This document shows, one piece after another, positions 8,625 to 17,679 of a DNA stretch of 47,527 nucleotides (its first letter is position 1; every line of letters begins with the position of its first letter). The notes under the pieces are model-generated. The model was not told where the DNA came from and ran no database searches. It saw only the letters and a program-made list of their open reading frames with translations. This DNA is from an uncultured Verrucomicrobiales bacterium (GTDB lineage: Bacteria; Verrucomicrobiota; Verrucomicrobiia; Verrucomicrobiales; Akkermansiaceae). A program made the translations under genes and the position numbers. The DNA is taken from contig CALFVL010000019.1 of assembly GCA_937928425.1 (NCBI GenBank), positions 1 through 47,527 on the forward strand. Reading direction: 5' to 3'.

Positions 8625-9377
8625 TCAGGGTTTCCAGCGGCGGTAGTCTAGTAAGTGGTGGGTGAGAAAGAGGGTGAATGCGGCCGAGCAGAGGTAGTAG
8701 AAGAGTGGGCGGGTATCCAGTAGTCCCCTTGAGAAGTCACGGAGATGGTTCTGTGAGGATATGAAATCGAAGAGAGGAGCGGCGATGATTTGGTCTCCAA
8801 AAAAAGTGGTGACGAGGCCTAGGAGAAAGTGAATGAAAAGAATGCCCACACAGACGACTCCGGCGATGATCTGGCTGGCAGTGAGCGCGGAGGCTAAGCA
8901 GCCGAAGGCGGTGAAAAGAGCACCCATAAGAAGGATGATGATTATGGCGCCGTAGAGCTCCCCATTGGTAAAAGGGGGGGGGATGTCGGTGATGGTGGTG
9001 AAGAGCTTAAAGTGGATGAGAGCGGGAATCCAGAGGGTGATGAAAGCGGTGTAGGCTGCGCTAAATTTCGAGAGGACCACTTGCCAAGTGCGCACGGGTG
9101 CGGTGAGGAGTCCCTCGAGGGTGCCTGAGCGGTTTTCCTCAGAAAAAAGACGCATCGTGAGGACGGGGAAAAGGAAGAGGAAGTAGAACCAGAAGAATGG
9201 GGAAGTGAAGTTGAGGTAGACGAGACTTTCTGACTGAGCCTGATTTTCGAAGGCCTCCAAGGTGGTGGAGAGAATGAGGCCCTGCATGAGGGCGGCGAAG
9301 GCGAGAATTAGCCAACCAAAGGGAGTGAGAAAATAGGTTTTGAGCTCTTTAAAATAGAGGATCCGGAAGATGCGCAT
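8625..9377 (-). CDS. ABC transporter permease, GldF-like
   Basis: A 250-residue integral membrane protein with about six hydrophobic spans. It shows the ABC-2 permease signature region FSEENRSGTLEGLLTAPVRTWQVVLSKF after the second span, typical of GldF, NosY and CcmB-like permeases. Expected partner of the ATPase encoded 20 bases upstream. No Shine-Dalgarno is visible (leader CTCTCACCACACCATC). Confidence 0.9.
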   Translation of the reverse strand: MRIFRILYFKELKTYFLTPFGWLILAFAALMQGLILSTTLEAFENQAQSESLVYLNFTSPFFWFYFLFLFPVLTMRLFSEENRSGTLEGLLTAPVRTWQVVLSKFSAAYTAFITLWIPALIHFKLFTTITDIPPPFTNGELYGAIIIILLMGALFTAFGCLASALTASQIIAGVVCVGILFIHFLLGLVTTFFGDQIIAAPLFDFISSQNHLRDFSRGLLDTRPLFYYLCSAAFTLFLTHHLLDYRRWKP

Positions 9378-9397
9378 GATGGTGTGGTGAGAGCGGG

Positions 9398-10330
9398 CTA
9401 ATCCTTACGGGTGAGTTCTACGAAGACTTCTTCAAGAGTACCCACGCGGCGGCTGAGAGTACGGAGAGGCCAGTTTTTCTGAGTCGCAAGATTCCCGAGT
9501 TTAGCACGGGTATCGGTATGAGGCGCCACGAAGACGGTGAAACGGTTCCAGCCGTCTTGCAGTGCCTCACTGGTGACCTTGGTGACTTCTTCAAAGGTCG
9601 TCATGGCTGCTTCTGCATCTGGGATGGGGGCCTGCATTTCTACGGTGACTCGGCCGGCCCGTCTCATCGAGTTTACGAGATTGGCAGGAGTGTCAGCAGC
9701 TTTGACTTTACCGCCATCAATAATGACGACTTTATTACAAGTCATTTCCACCTCACTTAGAATGTGAGTGGAGAGAAGGATAGTGTGTTTTTGCCCCAAG
9801 TTCTGGATGAGTCGGCGAATGGCCCTGATCTGATTTGGATCTAGTCCGTTAGTAGGTTCATCGAGGATTAGGAGATCTGGCTCATGAATGAGGGCGTCAG
9901 CCAAGCCCACACGCTGGCGGTATCCTTTTGATAGGGTTTTAATCATTTTACGGCGGACGTCTGTAAGGCCGCAGGTCTCTAAGACCTCACCCATCCGCGT
10001 CCGGAGGCGTCGCCCTGAGAGTCCCCGTAAGGCACCACGGAAACGTAAATACTCTTTCACCCTCATCTCGGTATAAAGAGGGACATTCTCCGGCATGTAG
10101 CCGATGCGTTTACGCACCTCAAGAGACTCACGGAAGATGTCTTTCCCTGCGATGCGTGCTGCTCCTGAGCTGGGAGGGAGAAAGCCAGTTAACATCCGTA
10201 GGGTCGTGGTCTTACCAGCACCATTTGGTCCTAGAAAGCCCACGATTTCACCACGCGCTACCTCGAAAGAAATTTGATCGACCGCTTTATGCCGGCCATA
10301 GTGTTTACTGAGGCTAGAAATCTCGATCAT
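9398..10330 (-). CDS. ABC transporter ATP-binding protein, GldA-like
   Basis: A 310-residue ABC ATPase. Walker A is GPNGAGKT (34-41), the signature is LSKGYRQ (133-139), Walker B is LLILDE (153-158) and the H-loop sits in LSTHILSEVE. LSKGYRQR in place of LSGGQ is typical of ABC-2/GldA ATPases. The C-terminal 90 residues form the extension common in this group, ending in LEEVFVELTRKD. It is the first gene of the four-gene operon and is divergent from sucA across 131 bases. Confidence 0.93.
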   Translation of the reverse strand: MIEISSLSKHYGRHKAVDQISFEVARGEIVGFLGPNGAGKTTTLRMLTGFLPPSSGAARIAGKDIFRESLEVRKRIGYMPENVPLYTEMRVKEYLRFRGALRGLSGRRLRTRMGEVLETCGLTDVRRKMIKTLSKGYRQRVGLADALIHEPDLLILDEPTNGLDPNQIRAIRRLIQNLGQKHTILLSTHILSEVEMTCNKVVIIDGGKVKAADTPANLVNSMRRAGRVTVEMQAPIPDAEAAMTTFEEVTKVTSEALQDGWNRFTVFVAPHTDTRAKLGNLATQKNWPLRTLSRRVGTLEEVFVELTRKD

Positions 10331-10461
10331 GAGAATTTTTATGTGGAATCAAAGGTGTGCGATTGACTAGAAGGTCGATGGATATTAGCTAAGAGGTTTC
10401 TTGGGAACCTTCCAAGCCCGAATCTCACTCATCTGCGAATAACGTCCTGTTCTCGTCTCTT

Positions 10462-13248
10462 ATGCCTTCCCATATTTCTTCACGGTTTAACGCAGCCCTT
10501 TTGGATGAAAAATTTGAGCAATGGAGCCATGACCCGCAGTCCGTGGAGGAGAACTGGGCTGCTTTTTTTGAGGGGTTTGAGCTCGGCTCCACCTTGCCTA
10601 AGAAAGGCGGGCCAAATGGTGCTCCAGCCATGGAGGTGAACTCCCAAGAGCCAGATTTACGCCTCTCAGAGGATCAATTGGCCTTCCGGGGTAAGGTGGT
10701 GAGCTTAGTTTATAACTACCGAACTCTTGGCCACACGCAGGCCCATATTAACCCGCTTGAAGACCATGGTCCGGTGAATCCGAGGCTTCAATTAAAGAGC
10801 TTCGGCCTAAGTGAAGCTGATTTAGAGCGGGAGGCTGCCACTCAGTTCTTCCGCGATGGCGAGCCGACCAAGCTCCGGGACCTAGAAGCGGCGCTCAGAG
10901 AAACCTACTCAGGGCGCACGGGCTTCGAGTTCATGCACATTCATAATACAGAAGTGCGGAACTGGATCCGCCTCCGGATCGAGAAACGTGCGGGACAGCC
11001 TCCGATCACTGCGCAAGATCAGAAGAAGGCTCTTCGTTGGCTGATGGAGGCTGAACTCTTTGAGAGCTTTTTAGGGAAGAAGTTCCTAGGTGAGAAGCGC
11101 TTCTCGCTGGAGGGAGGTGAAGGTTTAATGATCCTTCTCAATCGCATTCTTGAAGGGTGCCCAGCCACTGGAGTGAAGGAAATCGAGATGGGGATGCCCC
11201 ACCGAGGGCGGCTGAACGTGCTGGCCCATTTCGTAAAGAAGTCAATCTCCACCTTACTCTACGAATTTACCCCGAATTACGTTCCTGACCTCGTAGCAGG
11301 AGATGGTGATGTGAAATACCACCTCGGTTATGAGAAGGTCCGTAAACTGCCTGATGGCGAAGTCCGAGTGAGTCTTGCCGCTAACCCGAGCCACCTTGAG
11401 GCGGTGAATCCAGTGGTGGAGGGGAAAGCCCGTGCCCGTCAGCGCTTGATCGGTGATGACGAGGTAAAGACCAATCGTAAGGTGGTGCTCCCGCTCCTAC
11501 TCCATGGTGATGCAGCCTTCGCCGGGCAGGGGCCAGTGGCTGAGGTTTTAAACTTATCTCAACTCGCGGGATACCGGACTGGGGGGACCATTCACCTCAT
11601 CGTAAATAATCAGATCGGCTTCACCACCATGCCTTCTGATGCTCGTTCTTCGGCTTACGCTACGGACGTGGCGAAGATGATCGAGGCTCCCATTCTGCAT
11701 GTGAATGGTGAGAGGCCTGAGGAGTTAATTTGGGCTGCCGAATTTGCCTTGGAATTTCGCCAAGTTTGGGGGCGGGACATCGTCATTGATATGTATTGTT
11801 ACCGGAGGCAGGGGCATAATGAGAATGACCAAGCAGCCTTCACTCAGCCACACATCTACCGTAAGATTGAGGGGCGTAAGACTGCTGGGCAGTTATTCCA
11901 TGATGAGCTGGTGGCCTCTGGAGTGATCACGGTGGGGGAAGGGCAGGAGCTACATGATGAGATCTGGAATGGGCTAGATGCTGGCCTCGAGGAGATGCGA
12001 AAGCACGAAGAGGACGGGAATTTTGATGAGTACACAGGCTCGACCGCTGAGGCCCAGCCCCCTTATTCGCACGATGCGGTTATCACGGGTATCGATCTTG
12101 ATACACTCCAACACATCGGGAAGGTTTTGACGACGATTCCTGAGGGCTTCCGTTTGCACCCGACTCTCGCGAAACGTTTTGTGCCACGCCGAGCCGAGGC
12201 ACTGCAGAATGGAGGTCCCTTTGACTGGGCTTTTGCAGAGGCACTCGCATTCGGATCCCTATTGATCGAGGGGTTTCCGGTACGTTTATCTGGGCAGGAT
12301 TGCCGCCGGGGAACTTTCAGTCAACGCCATGCCGTTTTCTATGATTATGAGACGAGGGAGCGGTTCGTCCCGCTATGCGAACTGAGTGACAATCAAGAGC
12401 GTTTTTGCGTCTATAATAGCCTTCTTTCGGAGGCCGCAGTCCTTGGTTTTGACTACGGGTATTCGCTCGGTTGTCCTAATATGCTTATTCTTTGGGAGGC
12501 TCAATTTGGTGATTTTGCCAATGGTGCTCAGGTCATTATTGATCAGTTTATTTCTTCGGCAGAGTCGAAGTGGCAGACTCCTAGCTCCATGGTCTTACTC
12601 TTGCCGCATGGTTATGAGGGGATGGGGCCAGAGCACTCCAGTGCCCGGCTAGAGCGCTTCCTCCAACTTTGTGCGGAGAAGAACATGATTGTGGGGAATT
12701 TCACCACTCCCGCGCAGTATTTCCATGCCCTGCGCCGCCAAAAACTTTCACCCACTCGTAAGCCACTTGTGCTGATGACGCCTAAGAGTCTCCTCACTCA
12801 TCCACGTGCGGTTTCTAGCGCGGAGGATTTCTTGGATGAGGCAAGTTTTCGGGAAATTTTACCAGATCACTATGAGTTTGAACGGCCTGAGAATGTCACG
12901 CGGGTGATCTTTTGTTCTGGTAAGGTTTACTATGATCTTATCGCCTATCGCGAAGAGAATGACATTAAAAATGCTGCGATCGTGAGAGTGGAGCAAATTT
13001 ACCCGCTTCACACCGAAGAGATTCAGCAGGTGATTAGCCCGTATCGTTCCGCCAAAAAGTTCGTCTGGTGCCAAGAGGAACCCTTGAACATGGGAGCTTG
13101 GTCTTTCATGCAGCCTCGTCTTGAGAAACTCGTCCGGACGAATGTCCGCTATGCCGGACGGGAGCGAGCTTCCAGCCCATCCACCGGCTCGAAGGCCGTG
13201 CATAAGCGCGAACAAAAAAATCTCTGCGAAAAAGCCTTTTCAGTTTAA
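10462..13248 (+). CDS. sucA: 2-oxoglutarate dehydrogenase E1 component
   Basis: Thiamine-diphosphate-dependent E1 of the TCA-cycle 2-oxoglutarate dehydrogenase complex; it decarboxylates 2-oxoglutarate and succinylates the lipoyl group of E2. The 928-residue length is normal. Visible: an N-terminal helix of the E1o type (FNAALLDEKFEQWSHDP), GMPHRGRLNVL near 244, HGDAAFAGQGPV near 348 followed by VNNQIGFTT, and YRRQGHNENDQ near 447. The stop is seven codons or fewer from sucB, so the two are cotranscribed. The leader GTTCTCGTCTCTT has no Shine-Dalgarno. Confidence 0.97.
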   Translation: MPSHISSRFNAALLDEKFEQWSHDPQSVEENWAAFFEGFELGSTLPKKGGPNGAPAMEVNSQEPDLRLSEDQLAFRGKVVSLVYNYRTLGHTQAHINPLEDHGPVNPRLQLKSFGLSEADLEREAATQFFRDGEPTKLRDLEAALRETYSGRTGFEFMHIHNTEVRNWIRLRIEKRAGQPPITAQDQKKALRWLMEAELFESFLGKKFLGEKRFSLEGGEGLMILLNRILEGCPATGVKEIEMGMPHRGRLNVLAHFVKKSISTLLYEFTPNYVPDLVAGDGDVKYHLGYEKVRKLPDGEVRVSLAANPSHLEAVNPVVEGKARARQRLIGDDEVKTNRKVVLPLLLHGDAAFAGQGPVAEVLNLSQLAGYRTGGTIHLIVNNQIGFTTMPSDARSSAYATDVAKMIEAPILHVNGERPEELIWAAEFALEFRQVWGRDIVIDMYCYRRQGHNENDQAAFTQPHIYRKIEGRKTAGQLFHDELVASGVITVGEGQELHDEIWNGLDAGLEEMRKHEEDGNFDEYTGSTAEAQPPYSHDAVITGIDLDTLQHIGKVLTTIPEGFRLHPTLAKRFVPRRAEALQNGGPFDWAFAEALAFGSLLIEGFPVRLSGQDCRRGTFSQRHAVFYDYETRERFVPLCELSDNQERFCVYNSLLSEAAVLGFDYGYSLGCPNMLILWEAQFGDFANGAQVIIDQFISSAESKWQTPSSMVLLLPHGYEGMGPEHSSARLERFLQLCAEKNMIVGNFTTPAQYFHALRRQKLSPTRKPLVLMTPKSLLTHPRAVSSAEDFLDEASFREILPDHYEFERPENVTRVIFCSGKVYYDLIAYREENDIKNAAIVRVEQIYPLHTEEIQQVISPYRSAKKFVWCQEEPLNMGAWSFMQPRLEKLVRTNVRYAGRERASSPSTGSKAVHKREQKNLCEKAFSV

Positions 13249-13254
13249 TTGACC

Positions 13255-14625
13255 ATGTCCCAAGAAATTACCATCCCCTCGGTCGGAGAATCGATCACTT
13301 CAGTCCTTCTTTCTCGCTGGCATCATGCTGATGGCGCGAAGGTGCAAAAGGGCGAAGTCATCGCGACTCTTGAAACTGATAAAGTCTCACCTGAGATCGA
13401 GGCGGCAGTTTCTGGAGTTCTTAAGATTTCAGTTGCCGAGGGTGAAGAAGTGGCGATCGGCACCGTGATCGGATCAGTCGCTGAACTTGAAGGAGCGGAA
13501 GCTGCCAGTTCTGCTGCTGTGGTTCCTGTGGTTTCTTCTGAAGCAGAGCAGGTGGATATTGTCATGCCAGCGGCGGGAGACTCCATCACCTCTGGAACGA
13601 TTGCGCAGTGGGCTGTTTCTGATCAAGGCTTTGTGAGAAAAGGGGAGACGGTATTAACGGTGGATACGGATAAGGTTTCTCAAGAGATCGAGGCACAGGA
13701 GAGTGGGATAGTGACAATTGAGCTGACCGAAGGGAGTGAGGTGGAAATTGGCCAAAAATTAGGGAGCATTACGGTGGCAGAAGCAGAGGTAGAAACGGAT
13801 GCTGCGAAATCTTCCCCTAGTCCTAGTCCAAGTCCGGTTTCTAAAACAGTGCCAGCTCCTCTTAATGAGGCTGCTAAGCAGGCGGCTCCGGTGGTAGAGG
13901 AGGCTAAGACCTTGGTGAGAGATGAGGGGCGTGTGACCCGGAAAAAGATGACTCCACTGAGACGTAAAATTTCTCAACACCTCGTCAACGCTCAGCAAAC
14001 GGCCGCTATTCTTACGACCTTTAATGAGGTGGACATGACTGCGGTGATGGAGCTGCGGAAGTCAGTGCAAGAGGACTTCGTGGCGAAGCATGGCGTGAAA
14101 TTAGGCTTTATGTCTCTCTTCACTAAGGCTGTCGTGCAGGCGCTTAAGGATGTGCCCTCGATCAATGCGAGCATTGAGGGCAATGAGATCGTCCAGAACC
14201 ATTTTTATGATGTCGGCATCGCGATCGGGACTGAAAAGGGCCTCATCGTGCCAGTCGTGCGGGACTGTGAGCAAAAATCATTTGCCCAGATTGAGAAAGA
14301 CATCATCGGATACGCGACGAAGGCGAAGGAGGGAAAAATCGAGCTTTCTGATCTCAGCGGTGGCGTCTTCACGATCTCGAATGGTGGGGTTTATGGCTCT
14401 CTTCTAAGCACTCCTATTCTAAACCCGCCTCAGAGTGGTATTTTAGGAATGCACACCATTCAGCAGCGTCCTATGGCGATTGATGGGGAGGTGAAGATCC
14501 GCCCCATGATGTATCTGGCTATGAGCTACGATCACCGCTTGGTTGATGGGAAAGAGGCTGTGACTTTCCTCATTAAGGTTAAAGACTGTTTAGAAAATCC
14601 TACGCGGATGATGTTGGAGATGTAG
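13255..14625 (+). CDS. sucB: 2-oxoglutarate dehydrogenase E2 (dihydrolipoyl succinyltransferase), two lipoyl domains, no recognisable PSBD
   Basis: Transfers the succinyl group from lipoyl-lysine to CoA. The 456-residue protein has two lipoyl domains with target lysines Lys43 ([11 protein letters not shown]) and Lys140 ([11 protein letters not shown]). A Ser/Pro/Ala linker (about 176-226, including PSPSPSP) leads into the catalytic domain, with [17 protein letters not shown]-type strands ([13 protein letters not shown]) and active-site His427 and Asp431 in YDHRLVDG. The peripheral subunit-binding domain that normally sits in the linker and holds E3 is not recognisable: the linker lacks the usual SPAVR...GTGxxGR(I/L)TKxD pattern. 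ATG 13255 follows the sucA stop by six bases; a TTG at 13249 would add two residues. Confidence 0.95.
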   Translation: MSQEITIPSVGESITSVLLSRWHHADGAKVQKGEVIATLETDKVSPEIEAAVSGVLKISVAEGEEVAIGTVIGSVAELEGAEAASSAAVVPVVSSEAEQVDIVMPAAGDSITSGTIAQWAVSDQGFVRKGETVLTVDTDKVSQEIEAQESGIVTIELTEGSEVEIGQKLGSITVAEAEVETDAAKSSPSPSPSPVSKTVPAPLNEAAKQAAPVVEEAKTLVRDEGRVTRKKMTPLRRKISQHLVNAQQTAAILTTFNEVDMTAVMELRKSVQEDFVAKHGVKLGFMSLFTKAVVQALKDVPSINASIEGNEIVQNHFYDVGIAIGTEKGLIVPVVRDCEQKSFAQIEKDIIGYATKAKEGKIELSDLSGGVFTISNGGVYGSLLSTPILNPPQSGILGMHTIQQRPMAIDGEVKIRPMMYLAMSYDHRLVDGKEAVTFLIKVKDCLENPTRMMLEM

Positions 14626-14636
14626 CCCTGAGTGGG

Positions 14637-14653
14637 GACTAGCAGTCTTTTTT
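14637..14653 (+). terminator. weak terminator-like hairpin after sucB
   Basis: GACT-AGC-AGTC followed by six T. Wobble pairs could lengthen the 4-bp stem, but the loop is only three bases. It lies 11 bases after the sucB stop, where a terminator is expected. Confidence 0.35.
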
Positions 14654-14666
14654 ATGACAAACTCTC

Positions 14667-15215
14667 TTAGGGGCTTATTTTAAAGTCTGAGAAGGGTCTC
14701 CCGTTCTGGTCTCGGCGAGAGAGCTTCGGTGAGTTCAGGGGCCATGGGATAGCTAAATCTGGGTCATTCCAAGCCACGACTTGCTCGCTTTCCGGATTCC
14801 AAGCTGCGGAGACAAGATAGGCGATGGTGGCTGGGCCGTGAGGAGTGGCTAAGCCATGGGCGAAGCCCTCAGGGAGGTAAATTTGAGAAGGAAGATCAGG
14901 ATCATCGGACGAGAGGGTGAAGGTCTCAAATTTCCCAAAAGTGGGTGAAGTGGGGCGGAGGTCCAGAGCGACGTCAAAGATGCGTCCACTAATCACGGTA
15001 ATAAGCTTGGCCTGTGCCTGTGGTGATTGGAAGTGGAGGCCACGGATACTATCTTTTTCCGAGTGGGAGACGTTCATTTCAGACCAGGGGTGCGAGTAGC
15101 CCCCCTGAGTGTGGAAGCGTTCAGCGAAGAGGGGGCGGAAGCTCCCACGGGCATCTTCGAAGCGAGGGGGGCTGAGCAAGGTGACGCCGGGGAGGCTGCT
15201 GGGGTGAGTTTTCAT
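14667..15215 (-). CDS. dTDP-4-dehydrorhamnose 3,5-epimerase family protein
   Basis: An RmlC-type cupin of 182 residues that epimerises C3 and/or C5 of a dTDP-4-keto-6-deoxy sugar. Visible: FEDARGSF, IRGLHFQ with catalytic His61, DVALDLRPTSPTFGK, YLPEGFAHG, Tyr133 in the general-acid position and a late LSRRD with the Asp that pairs with His. The second active-site Tyr that most RmlC proteins have six residues after the catalytic Tyr (YxPxxE) is Trp139 here (WNPESE). Product specificity, 3,5- or single epimerisation, is therefore open. Last gene of the four-gene operon, overlapping its upstream neighbour by 4 bases. RmlA, RmlB and RmlD are not in the window. Confidence 0.87.
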   Translation of the reverse strand: MKTHPSSLPGVTLLSPPRFEDARGSFRPLFAERFHTQGGYSHPWSEMNVSHSEKDSIRGLHFQSPQAQAKLITVISGRIFDVALDLRPTSPTFGKFETFTLSSDDPDLPSQIYLPEGFAHGLATPHGPATIAYLVSAAWNPESEQVVAWNDPDLAIPWPLNSPKLSRRDQNGRPFSDFKISP

Positions 15216-16552
15216 GTCTCTAAAAGTTCTTTGACTGCGGTGGCCCCCATGCGCATGGCTTGGTGCATGTTCGGATAGGTGAAGGCTCCTTGGCGACCGC
15301 TGCTGCGGAGATTACGGAAAGTTGAAAGATAGTCGGTGATCTCACGGAGCTGCGTCTCGAATCCCTTGGCAAAAATGGGGTAGGCGTGAGTGGCTTGGAT
15401 CAGGTGCTGGGAGATGATTTCTTCCTGCCGACAGAGTCCCTCCGCTTGGAGGTCCTGAATGATTTGTGGAAGGGCTGCTCCGGTCCACTTTGCATCGTCG
15501 ATTTCGCAAGTGGTCTCTACAATGAGCGTGGTGTGGCCAGAGGGGCGGACGAGGAGGCCGGCGTTCTTAGGCTCTCCCACGCGGTGAAAGATGCGGTCAC
15601 GGTAGTAGGTGTAGAGAGCATCCATGCAGCGATCTTTTTTAAGCAAGAGTGCATAAACCGCCATAGGCTTAAAGCGTAGCTCTTGAGCGGCGCGGAGGAT
15701 GTGAGCTGGTGCAGGCGGATCGAGGGCCTGAATGAGGTGGGGAAGCGGCAAGGTGGAGAGGAACTGGCTAGTCACTGTGCCGTAATTCGTCCCGGTGATG
15801 AGATGATCGGAGTGGGTGATCTTAGTGATGGGAGATTGCGCTTGGAGCGTCGCACCACGATTTTTTAGAGAGGTGGCAAGGCGACGAGGAAGAGTCTCAG
15901 AGCCAGTCGCAGAGTAGTGAAGCGTCTCGAAGCGGAGGGCGCCCTCACTGGTGTTACGAACTTTAGTCAGGTGGAGTTTTTCAAGGAGGTTTTTAAAAAC
16001 ATCCACGGCGGAGAGGCGGGGCATTTTCCGGCGGATGAACTCGGCAGAGAGATCACGGGGGTGAATCCCCCAGTAGCGCTGGGTGAAGTCCTCGAAGAAG
16101 AATTCATAAAGCGGGGCTCCGTAAAGCTCGATGAGGGCAGATTCTGCATCAGGACCAGCGGGACGATTTCCAAAGCGGGAATCAATTTCTGCGATGAAGA
16201 GGCCACTCAGGCAACGAGCGAGGGTGAGAGGAGGGATGCCGGCGAGGATGTCACGACCACGCAGAGGGTAGTGGTAAATTTTACCACCCCATTTGATATG
16301 AGATTTTAGGGGGACTTCGAGACGTTCTTCACCCATTACCTTTTGGCAAGTGGTGAAAATTTCGGTGTCGAAGGCGTGCAGCATGTGCACGCCAAGGTCG
16401 AACCAGTTCCCGCCACGTTCATGCCCTGCGGCGAGGCCGCCATAGGTCTTTTCTTTCTCATAAAGGGTGACTTTAGCTCCGAGGTCTAAGGCTTGGTGAG
16501 CAGCGTAGAGTCCACAGGGGCCTCCTCCCAGAATGGTAAGTTGGGGTGTCAC
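15212..16552 (-). CDS. FAD-dependent oxidoreductase, protoporphyrinogen oxidase/UDP-galactopyranose mutase-like
   Basis: A 446-residue flavoprotein with an N-terminal dinucleotide fold (LTILGGGPCGLYAAHQA, then VTLYEKEKTYGGLAAG) as in amine oxidase, PPOX and UDP-galactopyranose mutase-like enzymes. Other family-like phrases are WFDLGVHMLHAFD and FFFEDFTQRYWGIHP. Such proteins are frequent in O-antigen and exopolysaccharide clusters, where their substrates are mostly unknown. The 4-bp overlaps on both sides tie it to the dehydrogenase and the epimerase. A sugar-nucleotide or lipid-linked sugar substrate is an inference from context. Confidence 0.82.
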   Translation of the reverse strand: MTPQLTILGGGPCGLYAAHQALDLGAKVTLYEKEKTYGGLAAGHERGGNWFDLGVHMLHAFDTEIFTTCQKVMGEERLEVPLKSHIKWGGKIYHYPLRGRDILAGIPPLTLARCLSGLFIAEIDSRFGNRPAGPDAESALIELYGAPLYEFFFEDFTQRYWGIHPRDLSAEFIRRKMPRLSAVDVFKNLLEKLHLTKVRNTSEGALRFETLHYSATGSETLPRRLATSLKNRGATLQAQSPITKITHSDHLITGTNYGTVTSQFLSTLPLPHLIQALDPPAPAHILRAAQELRFKPMAVYALLLKKDRCMDALYTYYRDRIFHRVGEPKNAGLLVRPSGHTTLIVETTCEIDDAKWTGAALPQIIQDLQAEGLCRQEEIISQHLIQATHAYPIFAKGFETQLREITDYLSTFRNLRSSGRQGAFTYPNMHQAMRMGATAVKELLET

Positions 16553-17679
16553 TGACTGAGGTGGGCGGGGGTGAGGTGTTCTCCTTTCATGAGTGCCTTG
16601 CTAAGGGTGTGAGGAGCTTCGAGTGTGGTGATGGGAATTTTATCCGCATCTAAGGGTTCGACGAGTCCATAGAGTTCTGCAGAGCCGATGGCGTGGGCGA
16701 GCACGCTACCTGCAGGCAGGTCACGCTTAGCGTAGGCGTAGACCTCGCAGGTTTTTTGTGGGCGTGGGCTGAGGATCGGTCGATTTGCGGCGACTGCGAG
16801 AATGGCCTTAGGGGTCTCAAGGTGGCAAAGATGGTAGGGGCGGTAGAGGAGGTGATATTTTTGGCAAGGAGAAGTCGGGAGTTTATAGTAGTTAAGATAA
16901 AAGGCTTGTTCTGGCGGGAGAGATTTTTTTGTTTTTACAATGAGGTAAACCCCTCCGCCGGGCTCAGCTCCAAGGAGGTAGTCGATCCGGGGTGTATCAT
17001 CATATGAGTTGAAGTCGAAGAGGGTGAGGGCTTGTTTAACGTGGGCTGCGTGAGGTCCAGTCATGCCCTGAGCTGGGGGGAGGTATCCGAGGGCATTTGC
17101 GAGGACCGCCATCTCGATGTGAAGTTTCGTTCCGTCAGTGTAGGCACAGCACTGAGTGGGGGAGAGGTTTCGTTTTTCAGCCTCATGTTTGATCGATTCA
17201 GGGGTGGCATCTCGATCAAGGAAGCCCTTGATGTTTCCAGCTTGGACGATGTCAAATCCCATCAGGTCTGCCTCGGCAATCATAGCGGCGAGAACGCCGT
17301 GCTGATCTCCAGCGTCTGAGCTGAGGGTGAGGTTTTTTTTGGCAGCTTGGGCCGCGAGGTCTGTCCCATGAGCGAGGTCTACCTCGGCATTCATGAGGAC
17401 GATATGAGCTCCGTGGTCGAGGGCGGTGGAACAGTATTGTGCTGCGGGCTCGATAGAGTTCGTGGCTTCTACGAGGACATCGATCGGGTGATCACTTAGG
17501 AGCCGCTGAAAATTGCTACTGGCGATGGACCCGGGAGCGAGGAGTGAGCTTTCTTTAGCTGCCTTTTCATTTAGGTCAGCGATCCAGGTGAGAGACATTC
17601 CCGGGGTGGCATGAACTTGAAGCGCGATGCCGCGGCCCATGCAGCCTGCGCCGACGAGTCCGATTCTTAAATTTTTCAT
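16549..17679 (-). CDS. NAD(P)-dependent dehydrogenase with C-terminal SAF domain (COG4091-type)
   Basis: A 376-residue protein with a Rossmann fold at the N-terminus (RIGLVGAGCMGRGIALQV), a homoserine-dehydrogenase-like middle (VLVEATNS, HIVLMNAEVD, SDAGDQHGVLAAM) and a C-terminal SAF-like segment (AYAKRDLPAGSVLAHAIGS). This is the arrangement of COG4091, predicted homoserine dehydrogenases that occur in sugar-biosynthesis clusters. The true substrate is not known. It overlaps both operon neighbours by 4 bases and probably supplies a keto or acid sugar intermediate for the flanking amidotransferase or oxidoreductase. Confidence 0.83.
   Translation of the reverse strand: MKNLRIGLVGAGCMGRGIALQVHATPGMSLTWIADLNEKAAKESSLLAPGSIASSNFQRLLSDHPIDVLVEATNSIEPAAQYCSTALDHGAHIVLMNAEVDLAHGTDLAAQAAKKNLTLSSDAGDQHGVLAAMIAEADLMGFDIVQAGNIKGFLDRDATPESIKHEAEKRNLSPTQCCAYTDGTKLHIEMAVLANALGYLPPAQGMTGPHAAHVKQALTLFDFNSYDDTPRIDYLLGAEPGGGVYLIVKTKKSLPPEQAFYLNYYKLPTSPCQKYHLLYRPYHLCHLETPKAILAVAANRPILSPRPQKTCEVYAYAKRDLPAGSVLAHAIGSAELYGLVEPLDADKIPITTLEAPHTLSKALMKGEHLTPAHLSQ

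Noticed and set aside
10363-10391. TTGACT with TAGCTA as a sucA promoter
   Set aside because: The -35 is good but the -10 matches only two of six bases.
13800-13850. Short repeat (CCTAGTCCTAGTCC) as a possible phase-variable tract in sucB
   Set aside because: It is a brief Pro-Ser linker repeat with few copies and no sign of frame change.
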